Shown here: piece by piece, positions 44,738 through 57,188 of the stretch
Layout: every line of letters begins with the position of its first letter
Numbering within the stretch: the first letter of the stretch is position 1
Assembly: GCA_951799425.1 (NCBI GenBank)
Contig: OX637403.1
Coordinates: forward strand, 32,776,811 to 32,840,810
DNA: 64,000 nt
Source of the DNA: Ilex aquifolium
Taxonomy: Eukaryota > Streptophyta > Magnoliopsida > Aquifoliales > Aquifoliaceae
Direction of reading: 5' to 3'
Position numbers and translations under genes: made by a program
Notes under the pieces: generated by a model
The model's input: only the letters and a program-made list of their open reading frames with translations
Databases searched by the model: none
Told to the model about the DNA's origin: nothing

Positions 44738-45735
44738 TTTTGCAAAGTAGTAAATAATATTGATTAAAATAAATATCAAGTATAGCAATTTATAATTATT
44801 GGGACCTAAATGAGATGTGCAAACTAAAACAATCTTATAGTATTTGAATAATGCTAATGAGATCTAAAAATTTGATTTTATTTTTTAACGTAGAATTGCT
44901 TCAAAATTTGTGGTTGTGGCCGATCATCTCTCATCATTTTCAATTTCTGCCATGTGATATCTCATTAGCATATCTAAATTATTAGAAATCGATACATTGA
45001 ATATTCATAAGATTTGATATTTCATGTCTAAACACATTATAGTGTTTCAAATCTCAAATAATGAATTACAAAAATTGTAGTTAGTTAGAATAATATTCTA
45101 CTATTTAACTATATCAAGTATTTAATTATTAAATCAATAAATGAGGTAGGTGTGTGAATGATATTATTCTTGTTTGACTATTTTAAAAAGGTGGTTGACT
45201 TTGTTATATCTTTATTGATACTGATGTTGGGTGGAACCCAGCATCTCTTCAATACGCTGTACAATAGTTAGCCGTGGACATGACCACTTACCTATGATGG
45301 CCAAGCCAATTATATTATATTATATTAGATAAAATGATATAGCTTTGAAACAACAGAATGGCTATTTCTCGCTGCAAAGTTGAATGGGATGTGTAAATAT
45401 CTAACTTTGTCAAGCTTTTTAGCATACTGATAACGAATTCCGGCAAGATCGCAGCCTTAAGAGAATTATTATACATACGTAAAAAAGCATATATATACCA
45501 GCCAGATCATCCAAAACATGTTGTATCCGGAGATAGTAATGGTGAAATTAATGGAAGACATAATTAATAAGGAAGGATATCATGGTTAATGATGACATAT
45601 CTGATCAGATATACCTTCCATATTAATTTGTACACTACCATGTGTGTCAATGACATTATTGAACTTCAGTTGCTAAAAAAAAAAAAGACAACGATCTGTA
45701 GCTACTAGTAGTATCATATTGATACTTTAGGGTAC
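43731..45735. other. Intergenic, very AT-rich
   Basis: Includes an imperfect direct repeat of about 135-bp period (CATATGTTAATRAAC...GATAATCTTT near 43760 and 43895), GATA tracts, a GA-GT microsatellite at 44178-44210 and an (AT)n run at 44695-44730. It is the presumed 3' flank of the NAC gene. No coding family seen. Confidence 0.5.
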
Positions 45736-47322
45736 TTACTTTTTTGCCGACAAGTGGCTCAAGGGGTCAGAAGATGATGATGATGATCGAGCGAAGCTCC
45801 ACAGATCATCTATGTCACTGCTGCTATAGACTTGAGAGACTTGTTGTGGTGTGCTGAAACGTAGATCATGCGGTGATTGTGCTTCATGATGTAGAGGAAG
45901 ACACAAGGCCTCGTCGTTGGGGTGACCAGTACCACCATAGAAGGAGAAGGGCATGAGATGCTTGGATGTCTCCTCTTGGCGGCCACTGAACTGCGAAGAA
46001 GCCACGAGATGATCAAGTACAACCCAGTTACAAAACCCATCATCTTTTGGACCATCAACCACCATGTCCATTTTGTTGCAAGCATTATGTCCTTGCTTAT
46101 TAGTGCAGGAGGAGGGTGATTCAGTTTCTTCCATCGTCATATTATAATCGATCGGCTGCCCACAAAGTTCAAAACTGCAATCCTGATGGAAGCTGGTTAA
46201 GCTGCTGTTATTATTAATATTGTTGGGATTGGGAAGTGACTTAATGGTCGTCAGACTCTCTAGTCTTGGAAGATGGAGAAATCTAGCTTGAACTGATCCG
46301 TCGCTGATAGCTGTGTTGATTGGGTTGACAAAGTCCATGATCTTGTTCTCGCTGACTGTCTCATGTTCTTTTGCGCCAGAGCCAGACCTTCCCATGTACT
46401 GAAATATCTCATCTATAATAAAGCCATCGTTGCTCGGGTACTTATGCATCTGCGTCCTTGAATCCCTATCGAAGGCGGCGGATGAGCTTTGGGGGGGAGT
46501 GGGACCCTCTAAGGATCTGTGATAGTTTTTCTTTTTGAAAACACGGCAGACAACCCAGCCATCTTCTGGCGTGGAGGTGGAGGTGGAGCTGCAGGAGTAC
46601 TCCCCCAACACATTAGGAACCTAAATTTATATGCCATTAATCGCATCCATCCATCAGTATCAAACTATGATCAGTAACTTGATACAAAAAAGCAGCACTA
46701 AATTTACGACAGAAAGAATAGTAAGAGTCAGTACAGGAGGATAGAAAAGAGAGAGGAGTATATATATATGGCTCTGGCTTACACTGGCTTCATGAGTGTT
46801 GTTATCGTCTAGCCTATACTCATGCATGATCCAATCGGACTTGAGGCCATGAGGTGCCCTTCCTTTGTAGAATACAAGAGTTTTCCTCATTCCGATTCGT
46901 CTAAGGTTGCTGTATATGACCTTATCGCGACCTGTGGCCTTCCAGAATCCAGCGGCAGTCGCACGATTTGTTCGAGTCCCTGTCGGGTATTTCTTGTCTT
47001 TGTGACTGAAGAAATACCAATCATTTTGTGGTGTTGATCCTATTTTGCACTTCTCTAAAAAAACCATGAAAGACAAAGTAAGCATACTACTTAAAGCTAC
47101 ATTATCTGTCAAACTATAGAAGGAATACAAGACTTTACCTTGAATATCCCATGGTTCGAGCTTATTCAGATCGACATCGCGAATCACGTTGAGATCTATC
47201 TTCTGAAAAGTCACTTTCTTCCTCAAGTAGTAGTGAAGAAGCTCCTCTTCTGTCGGGTGGAATCTAAAACCTGGAGGAACCTGAGACTGACCATTTACAG
47301 ATAGATTCATATCTTCTGACAT
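45736..47322 (-). CDS. NAC transcription factor, NST/SND1 secondary-wall clade
   Basis: Three exons on the minus strand: 47322-47139, 47054-46783, 46620-45736, with GT-AG borders and agreeing phase; 446 residues. The NAC domain (about residues 12-188) shows subdomain [21 protein letters not shown], then [75 protein letters not shown] and [14 protein letters not shown]. The short N-terminal [10 protein letters not shown] and these words match Arabidopsis NST1/NST2/SND1 better than other NACs. The C-terminus is a Ser-rich activation-type tail ending in a DDLWSF motif, as in this clade. These factors switch on cellulose, xylan and lignin programmes in fibres (family knowledge). Start chosen at MSEDMNL; 47391 and 47310 are alternatives. 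The promoter is duplicated around an LTR fragment. Confidence 0.92.
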
Positions 47323-47403
47323 TGGGCAGTAGAAATCAAGAGTCAAGTGAAGTGCCTGTTTCTTCGTTGCATTGTCCTCAAATCTTCCCACAAACTAAAC
47401 TCG

Positions 47404-47731
47404 GATTGGTCCAATTTTAAGAATACAGGATATGAACAACTAAGAGAGCAGCAGCCGGGGTGGACAAAGATGGGAGTGAGGATTAAAACAAGAGAGATGC
47501 TGTGCGTAAAAAGGCCAGGAGACATGATTATTTATAGAGTAATGCTGTTATTTAAATCTAAAAATTTGATATAATTTTTAATTTAATTATATATGTTTTT
47601 TTTATAATCATGGAATTAACAAGAAGTTGTATGATCGGTAGGATTTAAAGGGTTCATATGTGCATTGGAATTTTTGACATCATGGCCATTATTGTACTTG
47701 ACAGGGGGGTCTAGGCTTCCAGAAGAACAAA
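47404..47731 (-). repeat. Proximal copy of duplicated NAC promoter segment
   Basis: 328-bp direct repeat of 48350-48677, offset 946 bp, with about three differences by eye. It starts 82 bp upstream of the NAC start codon and includes the likely TATA box. The exact junctions are GATTGGTCC on one side and AAGAACAAA on the other. Confidence 0.93.
47529..47537 (-). promoter_or_regulatory. Likely TATA box of the NAC gene
   Basis: CTATAAATA on the minus strand, about 207 bp upstream of the chosen start codon, leaving a plausible 5' UTR of about 180 nt. The same element recurs at 48475-48483 in the distal copy. Confidence 0.5.
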
Positions 47732-47784
47732 AAATTAGTATAAAATTAGTACAATAATGGCCATGATGTTAGACGGCGCCAAAC

Positions 47785-48349
47785 TGATGATGCAAAAAAT
47801 TAGTTTGCACACCACAGTCAAGTAATAGTATAAAATGCAGTAAAATAAGTAGGAGAAAGACAAGAACAACACAAGGATTATAGTGGTTCGGTCAACAAGA
47901 CCTACGTCCACTTTCAATGGCTAAGTTCGCCGGAAAGTTTATTAACTCAGGTGTGTAAGGAGATCCGGGAATTACAAGAGAGAGATAAGCTTTGGGTTTT
48001 CGTGAGATGCCCCCCAAGTGTTGGGGGAGCTTACAATTTATAGTGGCATGTGCAGTAATTGAGTAGGTAGTCCGACAGTCATAACGGACTTGGGATAACT
48101 CAATAGTATTTAAATAGCTTGATGACCTCTCCTCTCCTTGGCGACCTGTCCTCTCCTTGGCGACCTCTCCTCTCCTCAATGGGCAAAGAAGTTATGATGC
48201 TCTCCAAGTGGTGTGGGTGAGGCTCCGGAATGCTCCTTTGTGACATAGTCTTTCAATGGGTTTGACTGGTTGGACCTCATTGGGTATGTTGGATCTTCTC
48301 TAAGCTTGGACTTTACCCAAGGATTGAGCCATTTGGGCCTGGCCCATCA
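47785..48349 (-). mobile_element. LTR fragment with primer-site-like border, upstream of the NAC gene
   Basis: A fossil LTR of about 565 bp that begins TGATGGGCC and ends ATCATCA in minus-strand sense. It is followed after three bases by TGGCGCCGTC (47781-47772), which resembles the tRNA-Asp-type primer site of some plant Ty3/gypsy elements. A TATA-like ACTATAAATTG lies near 48047-48037. No gag-pol and no second LTR are present. Three 20-bp CCTCTCCTTGGCGA-type units are tandem at about 48124-48176. It is oriented in the same direction as the NAC gene. Confidence 0.6.
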
Positions 48350-48677
48350 GATTGGTCCAATTTTAAGAATACAGGATATAAACAACTAAGAGAGCAGCAG
48401 CCGGGGTGGACAAAGATGGGAGTGAGGATAAAAACAAGAGAGATGCTGTGCGTAAAAAGGCCAGGAGACATGATTATTTATAGAGTAATGCTGTTATTTA
48501 AATCTAAAAATTTGATATAATTTTTAATTTAATTATATATGTTTTTTTTATAATCATGGAATTAACAAGAAGTTGTATGATCGGTAGGATTTAAAGGGTT
48601 CATATGTGCATTGGAATTTTTGACATCATGGCCATTATTGTACTTCACAGGGGGGTCTAGGCTTCCAGAAGAACAAA
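48350..48677 (-). repeat. Distal copy of duplicated NAC promoter segment
   Basis: Partner of 47404-47731 with about 99% identity by eye. Beyond it, sequence continues as single-copy upstream DNA, so either copy could be ancestral. It carries a second TATA-like box. Confidence 0.93.
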
Positions 48678-48781
48678 CCACCTCAACCTAGCTAGCGACA
48701 GAAACGGTAGAGAAGTATGTGGTAGGTACCACAAAGAGTTAACCACAAAGAGTTAGAATAGTGTGGGTCCCAAAGGCCTTA

Positions 48782-49163
48782 GAGTATCTCCCATAGGTTC
48801 TATAATTCTATCCATTTTTTATTACAAGGAATCAATTTTTAAATTTTTTTTTCTGATAGACATTTTATTTAGACTCACTAAAATAAAGAGATCAATTTGA
48901 TTATCTACGGTTTGAGAGTTAAACTCACTCTCTATTTTATTTTTATTTTCATCCAAGACATTTAAGATAAATGTATTTCATTTAAAATAATATAGAAAAA
49001 ATATGAGATAAGCCAAATTTATTGACAAAAAAGACAACATAAAATGATAGAATAGAGAATCATATTGAAATAGTGTGTAAAAATTAATTATCTATTGTAA
49101 CCTTTTAATAAAGATGCTCTCTATTTTAAAGAGAATATTGTGAGAATATTGTTGGAAATGTTA
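48782..49163. mobile_element. Tourist/Harbinger-like MITE remnant
   Basis: TTA flanks both sides (48779-48781 and 49164-49166). The left end GAGTATCTCC and right end, read inverted, TAACATTTCC form a weak inverted repeat of the GAGCATCTCC type. The interior shares GAGAGTTAAACTC and AAAGATGCTCTCTA-like words with 38102-38804. It is old and diverged. Confidence 0.45.
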
Positions 49164-49166
49164 TTA

Positions 49167-51588
49167 CAGTCAAGTCAAGATATTCTCCTATCCTTCTCTC
49201 TTATGACTAAATGGCGGGTACGCTTGCGTCTAAAACTATGACTCTGGACCTTAAAATCTGTAAGAAAAGCACCCCTGAAACCACCACTATCATCAAGGAA
49301 TCTCTCTCTCTCTCTCTTTGAATTTACTTGTGCAACCACCTCCAACGAGAAGGGGGCAAGAGGGAGATGATGGGGTCGGAGACATTGCGCTTTCATTGGG
49401 AGGAAATGGCATGATGAGTTTAACAGAGACTTGTGGAGTTTTTGTATCTGCCTACTTCCAATTACTTTTGCTCACGACCATTGTACCCCCAACTATAGCC
49501 CACCAATCATGGCTCCTTGACATGGTATAAAACTTAATTCTCGATCTATATGGTGATATCTCTGAATCAAATAGTACTACAAAAGACTACAAGTTACTCA
49601 CTCTAACAATATATAATTACCGGTAACAAACAATTTCTACGTAGAAACCTAGATAGAAATATTATTGTCATTTCTATTTAAATTGGGATAGGAGGAACCT
49701 TTAAAGGGTGTTATGTTTGGGTACACATACATCCTCTGCACTAGGATTGAACTTTGACTGGTTTATGTTAATACTTGCTAGCTAGTGTCTAATTCTGGTG
49801 GTTGGGGCTATTTTCACCTTCCCAATATCTATTCTTACCCTATTTAATTTTTTATTATTAAACTACTAAGTTCATTCCTTTTATACACACCCTATTAATG
49901 ACTAAGTCCACCCCATGCTATATACACCCATTTAATAAGTAAATCTATCTTATATCTTCTCACAATTAGAGTTTCATTTATTTTTCTATTTCATACACTC
50001 ACAAAAACACTTTTTTAATATGAATTTTTCTAATGAGATACAAATTAGTATTATTTATCGATTTAGTTATATGTTTGATTTTATGTGTGGTGTGGTGTGG
50101 ATTTTTATTATTTTTATTGTGTTTTGGTATATCTGTCAAGTTTAATAATTTTAGATTTAGGGTTTATTTGTGTGTGTATTCAAATTGTTTTTAAAAAGGG
50201 GCAATAAAGATTATTTCAATAGAAAACTTGTTTCGTTTGATAAGCTTATGTCGTTTGTGAATTATCCTTTGTGATATAGCCTTTGTAAATTAGAAAGCTT
50301 GTTTCATTTTTTATTTTTCTGGCGACAAATTTCTTCTTTTGTTTTTTGATTTTGTCCTTTCTTATTTTCTTTTGGGTTTTGATAAATTTTTCTCTTATTT
50401 TCTTTTTTATTTTATTTTCTTACTTATTAAAAGAGCGTATATAGGATGAGGTTAACTTAGTTACTAATATGATGTATATAAAAATAATGAACTTAATAGT
50501 TTGATAATAAAAAATTAAATAAAATGGGAATGAATATTTTTAAGGTGGGAATAGCATCACCCAATCCTGGTTTCACGTGGGTTGGTATACTCTTATTCAT
50601 GTAGTTATAAATTAAAGCATATTGGTTGTGTTTTTCAGTTGAGTAATACTATTTGAATCTAAAAATTTGACATAATTTACTAACATAATGATGTGGTTTC
50701 AGTAAAATTATTGAGTTAGTATCAAGTTCTAATGTTTGATTGGTCCCACAGTCAATCTAAAGATTATAGTGAATTAGGTCAGTAAACCATTTTTTTAACT
50801 CCTGCACTCACTAACGACAAACATTCCTGCCTATATATATATATACCATGTACTTTAGCCCACTGCCAACATGTTAGTGCTTATTATTGTTCTCTCTCTC
50901 TCATATTCAACTATAACAATATCATAACATTTATTCCGTTATGAGATCACTCTGTCTCAACTCTAATCATGACCGTTATTCTTCAAAATTCTACTCTTAA
51001 TGATGATTGTAGCCCACAATTGACGAGGCAACCACTTTTCTTACTAACCAGCACTGAATTACACTGATCATCTCCACATGATCCCCTCTCTTGTTGTTGC
51101 CTTGAGTTAGTTTATTGTGTATGTATTCTGTGCTTACCATTAATTGTTTATTCAAACACCTACAACGACCATGCCTCCGTATTCACCGTGGTCATGACGT
51201 GTTGTGACGACTTAATCATCATGTACACCATAGATAGAGATAGAAACAGAGAGAGAGAGAGAGAGTATGTACCATAATTCATACTGTTAATGTATGATGG
51301 CGATATTAGAAGTTTGCATGAGAAGCAATTAAACTTGGGAGGCAATGCTATTTATTCTCAACCTGAAGTCGTCGTCTCCTCACGTAATATTGGTTGCTCA
51401 ATATGCATGCAACCATACTTGATTGATGCCACCACCTAGATATTAATATTATAGTCGAGGTCCGCATTATTGGCCTGAATATTTCTGACCATCAAACTAA
51501 AAAAAAAAGTTAGGTTGCTGATGTTTGACATATTATCCACCAAACAATACAATTTTAAAATGGTTAGAATTTGGGTTTATATATATAA
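49167..51588. other. Intergenic, no gene
   Basis: AT-rich with CT/GA microsatellites (49302-49318, 51248-51266). The TAATACTATTTGAATCTAAA word near 50644 resembles one in the duplicated NAC promoter and may mark a small dispersed repeat. A 70-codon frame at 49318 has no recognisable domain. Confidence 0.45.
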
Positions 51589-51718
51589 GGGGTAATTCGT
51601 GCATAAAGCACGGTGCAATATAAATAGTTTTTAAAGGGATGTTGGTGGCCGTTAGATGAGTCTATTTGAGACCCTTGGATGAGTTTATTGAAGTCTGCTC
51701 TGTTTTATATTATAGATG
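51589..51718 (-). mobile_element. Helitron-like 3' end, copy 3 of the dispersed repeat
   Basis: Same block as 3588-3722, with a clearer hairpin: CGTGC-ATAAA-GCACG at 51598-51612. In minus sense it is followed after about nine bases by CCCCTTA. The hairpin-then-CTRR-like end supports a Helitron terminus; the CTRR itself is degraded here. Confidence 0.45.
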
Positions 51719-52104
51719 TTTGATTTAAACTTTACCTAAAAGACTAAACCTAAATTTAAATTAATTTATTCCAAACTTTTTGTATTAAGCGATTTTTTCT
51801 TTCCAACCCATCAAAGTGGGTTGGCTTTTTAACTCTCTCTCTCTCTCTCATATTTGAACCTGAATAATTTCTTAGATCTGATTGATTAATTGTTGAGCTT
51901 ATTTACACCGCATCAAAAAGTGGTATCCTTATATCAAAAGTGGGCTACTTGTAACTGTGAATGAAAATTAAAGGTCGTTGTTATATACACTCATGCACAC
52001 ACACACACAAGTTCCGATTTCTATATTCTATGATGTTGGACCTCGGAAAATAATCTCAAATATGTTTACCCTTATCAGGGAATGGAATGAACATTTATTG
52101 CTTC

Positions 52105-52149
<45 letters not shown>

Positions 52150-55100
52150 ATTAAATTGGTATCTAATTAGGATTTGAGTACAATAGGAGCAGCTAAAGCA
52201 AACACCGCGCAGCACCCATCAACAAACAGGCAACAGCAAAGGAGAAACACCATATCCATATGTGGTAAACCTTTGACCATCGCTTATACAATACAGCCCA
52301 CATAAAACATATGTTGAGCCTGCTTGTTGAAGCATTCAACTGTATGTAATTCATACAGAAACCCATTAATTAGTATGAACCCGTGGTGAATGCATATATG
52401 CTGCTGATATTTTGCTTCAAGTCTGGAGAGCAATCCCATCAAACTATCAGGCTTCATTAAAGTTGTTAACCTTTTGACAACGTAAGTAAATTTTCTTGAT
52501 GTTTCTTTTCAATTAATAGATGTAAGGTTTGTGCTAGAAGAATCTTAAAAAAGCAGCTTTAGCTTTAGAGAAAAGTGTTCCTCATGGTGCAATTATTAAT
52601 GAATCATGATTTATTAACTGTTGATGATAATATATCTCCGGGGGCCATTCATATATGAAACGGGAGAAGACGCATCCATCGGTTGGTAGATGCTGCCTAG
52701 CTAACGTACAGGACAAGGACAGACAGGGTAAAGAAAGGAGCTATTAAATCACGTGGTTGACTTGCCCTCTATGTAGTTTGTCAAACACCATGCATTATAC
52801 CTCTCCAAAATGAATTTAGCAACTCTTTTTTCGTTTTTATATTTTTTCCCTAAAAATTCACATACCCCTTTCCCCGGACACCCTCCTCCCCCTCCCCCCC
52901 ACCCACACACACAAATAAAAGAAGGAAAGGCTGATTGTGTTCTGGTTTTATGGCTTGGGAAAATTAGCAGTTTGAATTAAACTAGGAAAGTAGTAGTACG
53001 CACCAACCATATTTGATTCAGATATAGGAATTAGAAAGCATGTCCAATAAACGGTTGAATTGAGAGATAGATCCACTCTCTTGGAGATGGAGAAAAAAAG
53101 AGCATTCAGAGGTGAACACATTCGAGGTGAAATCATTTTGTTTCTTGAACATTTTAGATCATGTTCATAACTCTTTCAGTGATATTGATTCCATTGAAGG
53201 ACAAGGCAGCAGTTGATCCCGTTTGGTTCAAGAACTTTGGTCGGAATTTTAATTCTTAGAAGTTGGTGAATATATATTAATGTGGATCGATCAATTGAAG
53301 ACCAAAACAAAGGAGTTTGTTCGTGTGAATTTCGTGTCCTATCCTATATATGAAGAAGAAACTAAATAATTGAGTTAACATATTCAAAATATCTCTCTCT
53401 TTCTTTGAAAAGTTAAGAGTCCAATTTGAAGATGTAGTAGATGTAACCTTGAGGAGAAGACAAATAACAAATGCTCATTACTTTTTGTTCTTTCAGTTTT
53501 AGGTATCATCTTTTCTTATTTCTAATAAGTTCCGTAAGTTCATGTTTTGTGAATATCAACAGCAAAAATGCAAATTGCTCAACATCAATCGATCATCTCA
53601 TACATACAAGGCAGTAATATGATGTAGAGGCGCTTAGATTAATGTAAGCAGCTTCAACTCGTTAATTGAAATAAACTTAGTGGATGGTAGCTTCAAAATT
53701 ACACAGATTAGATTACGGAATTAAGAGAAGATGTAGTTGGAGATTGTGATCTGTCTGTTGATACTACTGACATTCCAAACTTCCTAAGACCTGCTTCTGC
53801 TACAAGACAAGTCTTCTTTCTTGTTGGACATTTGCGTTGTTGCGTACATTGAATGTTATGTATCACTATCACCAAATGGCATCAACAGAATGCCCATCTT
53901 CCTTGACTTGCTAATTAAAGATCGAACAGGTCTTTCATGATTTCATTGATCATTTGAATCACTTTAGGAACAGTAGCCACCTCGGCGTGGCCCTCGTGAG
54001 ACTTTATTTTTTATTTTTCTTGAACGGATTGCTTTGCTTTGTGAACAATAAAACTTGATGATTCCACACGAAGAAAATGGAAAACATTTTGGACAATTTG
54101 TATGAGCTGGTTGAGCATGAAAGGCATGTTGGCACGTTTTGAACGCACCAAATATATTCTAGAAAAAGGAAGTGGCCAATATACATACACACTATAGATA
54201 CAAGCTTGATCTCCTCAATCAATTACAAGGAAGAATCATTTTGCGGGCCAACCTCGTGACTCACGAGAGAAAAATACTTGAGGGTGCTAGGTGTATGAGT
54301 TCTGTGTGTGTGAACGATAGAAAAATGCACAAGACAAATGGTTCACCAAACTGAAAAGTTTGGCTAGTCCACTGTAATAGAAATTTTTGCTCCTCTGATT
54401 TTGTATTTCTTAAAGAAAAAGAAGAAGGTTACATTTGACGTAATCAATTGCACATGCCTTGGTCAGGTAATGGTCTTGCTTATTTATACTTGAGGGTGGT
54501 GTAGTCCTCACAACAAATGATGGTGTGATCCTCTCAAGTTGTTAAAATATTTAAGAAAATATTTAGCCGTTGGATTGGAGGCTCTCTCCCCTAAGCGTGA
54601 CGTGACCTTCTAGAAACAATGACGCTGCATTCCTAAACTAGTATCTTCTTGCTTAAGATAAGACTTGATAGTGTAATTCCCCTTCTATCCCTCTTCCGGA
54701 TATTTCCGAGCTGCTTTGCGTTTTGGCTGACCTTGATCCTTATAGTTATAGATCAGGTCGGCTAGGCTTCAATCAGGTTAGCCACGCTTATAGCTTTCTG
54801 ACTTGTTAGAGGTATGAACTCCCTATTTCCTTTTGGTATCATCAGTGAGTATGTGCCGAATTTTGGGAGGATCATCCCTTTGTATTCATGAAAATCACCT
54901 AGCTAGGAAAGTTATTTAATCCTAATGTATTTTCTTAACCTTCCACGACTCTCATATAATGGTGGGAAGAGTCCACAATCCACATTGTAATCAAGAGATG
55001 AAAAGGAATTTTAAATGATAGAGAGAGGCTGTTATTAATTCTTCTACCTCCCACTAAATCAATCTGCAAAATTAGATCTAGATACAACATTCTATAATTG

Positions 55101-56868
55101 CATCACTTGGTTCGTGGTTTAGGTTTTCTCATTCACATCGGGTCCTTGTATAAACGATTGATTCATATTGGTGGATACTTCGGTAAACACCAACTGATTG
55201 AGGAAAAAAGAAGAAGAAAGTTCAAGATTAAGCATGTTTATTATCCAAAACTATGAAAATTAAGGAATACTCAGTGAATTGACATCTAACATTATCAAGC
55301 TTGCTAAGAAGGTGCCACGTAACAGAAGTCCAAGCGAGGTGAGAGATAGTTAGTTACAGTCATGCTTAAACAAAGGGAAGTTATATACTGGGAATTACTA
55401 TTGGGTGACCGTCAATGAAAGCACAATCGTCGAAAAAGATGGCTATAAAAAGAAGGAGACATGTTTTCAAATACCCACAAATCTAGGCAACATTAAAAGT
55501 AGTGTTAGAATAGATTTTAGACTTTAGATTATAATCAAGATTGATCATTCAGTCTCTTTTGTAACAGAAGTCCCTTCATTGAATTAATAAAGGAATTTGT
55601 TTTTATTTAGTTGTGTGTTTTTACTTTATCTTTGCTCAAAAATATTTCAGTGTTTTCATCCAAGGAAGTTTGGAAATAAGGCAGTGAACCCCTTCCAAGC
55701 AATTGTCTGATAAGTGTCTATCGATTGGGAGACCTCTGTCTATCCCAACATATTTGAACCAACACAAGTTTAAAGTATAGTACACCATATACCATGACAT
55801 TGACACATCATTATGTCATTTTTATATGGACTCTATCTCTTGATATATCATTTTGTCAACAAATTATTTCAATTTTTTATGTCACAAATAATATTACTTG
55901 TGATGATAATATATATATAAAATAGTGTTAAAGCGGAAAAATTCGAATTCCCTTTAAAACTCTAGCAAGCCATTCTTCTTGGAGGAAGCATTTCTAGTGA
56001 TCTGAAAAGGCCACGGATGAAGCTCCATTTCCACATTTGGCCACAGTCCTCATCTCACGCTGCGTCGATCAATTCTTCGGTTCTAGTCCCTTCTGACAAG
56101 ATATTCAACAGCTGTTCCGGGCTGATGGCCAGCTTCACCTTCCAAATCCCCTTTGTTGTTCTACATACCCATAGAATACTTGTGTACGATCTCTTCAGCT
56201 CTTCATGACTATCAAAAGACATCCATCCTATTCCTATAAGGCGCAGCAAGGGATATGATTTGAGGCACACTGTTTGATCTTAGACGGCCGGCTTGAGCAA
56301 TTTGGCCAACCACCACCTATGTTGTTGAATGAGAGGAGGTAGTATATGTCTCGCCTGCAAATAACACGTCGTGGCAAGGAATTGGTTTCCATTGCCAGAA
56401 GGTTCATGGCTTCGAAGAATGGCTTGGCCTGGGATTTGGTCGATGTTGGGATTCTTTGCAGCCAAAAAACATAGAAGAAAAGAAAAGAAGTCTGACCACT
56501 ATAACATGCTTTGTATATGGTAAAGTGGTCATGAAGTAGCCCAGGCCCATGTAGCCTCATTCACCTTTTACTTTCTCTTTATCATACATTATACATAGTT
56601 GGTCGACTCTGGGATCAACTAAAGTCAAGGCGGTTCCGATCACCTAGGCTACAATTGAGGCTTTCACACAAGATCATTCGGAGCATTTCACCATAAATCC
56701 TAGCACTACTACGGAGGCATGATACCGTTGGTGGCTCTGGGGTTCTTTTCGTCCGTCTGAATGACTGATTGGCCCTCAACGTTGTTTTGAGGCAGGATTT
56801 TATTTTATTTTATTTTTTGGTCAGAGAGGCGGGATTTTATTAGTTATGCTGAAAACAAATAACACCAA
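51719..56868. other. Long gene-poor stretch
   Basis: Holds an (AT)n microsatellite at 52108-52145, a C-rich tract near 52868-52915, LTR-like non-coding segments (about 54480-54850, and 55440-55750 with a GGCTATAAAAAG box and AATAAAGG signal) and an unrecognised protein-like patch on the minus strand at 56055-56460 (words RLIGIGWMSFDSHEEL, KGIWKVKLAISPEQLL) split between frames. No complete gene is supported. Confidence 0.4.
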
Positions 56869-56883
56869 GTGAGGTTTGGTTTT

Positions 56884-57077
56884 TTTTTTTTTTTGGTCAG
56901 ACCATCCGGTGTCCAGAAGTCACATTGGGCTCCGACTAATCCGGATTCGAGCCGAGTAGGACCACAAGGGCGGCAAAACTCTCCCTACTGAACGCAGCTG
57001 CGTTCCCAAGTCTCAAACCGAGGACCTTGGTTAAGCTAGAACAGTCTCTCACCAACTGATCTACGCGCTCGGTGGTT
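56884..57077 (-). mobile_element. tRNA-derived SINE
   Basis: On the minus strand it begins AACCACCGAGCGCGTAGATC, includes a Pol III A-box-like TAGATCAGTTGGTGAG and a B-box-like GGTTTGAGACT, and ends in a run of A (plus-strand T run 56880-56894). It is flanked by a 15-bp duplication GTGAGGTTTGGTTTT at 56869-56883 and 57078-57092. About 195 bp, with no LINE-like coding. It resembles the Au-type SINEs of plants; the family name is from memory. Confidence 0.85.
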
Positions 57078-57188
57078 GTGAGGTTTGGTTTTACATAACA
57101 CATAAACCTCGACTCTAGATCAGATGGATCAAATGTTAATATCAGATTTCCTCGTATCATGAATATATTGTATTCCACGAAGTGCTTG

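Noticed and set aside
56055-56560. Minus-strand frames with protein-like words
   Set aside because: Pieces lie in different frames separated by stops and I could not tie them to a family; not enough for a gene or pseudogene call.
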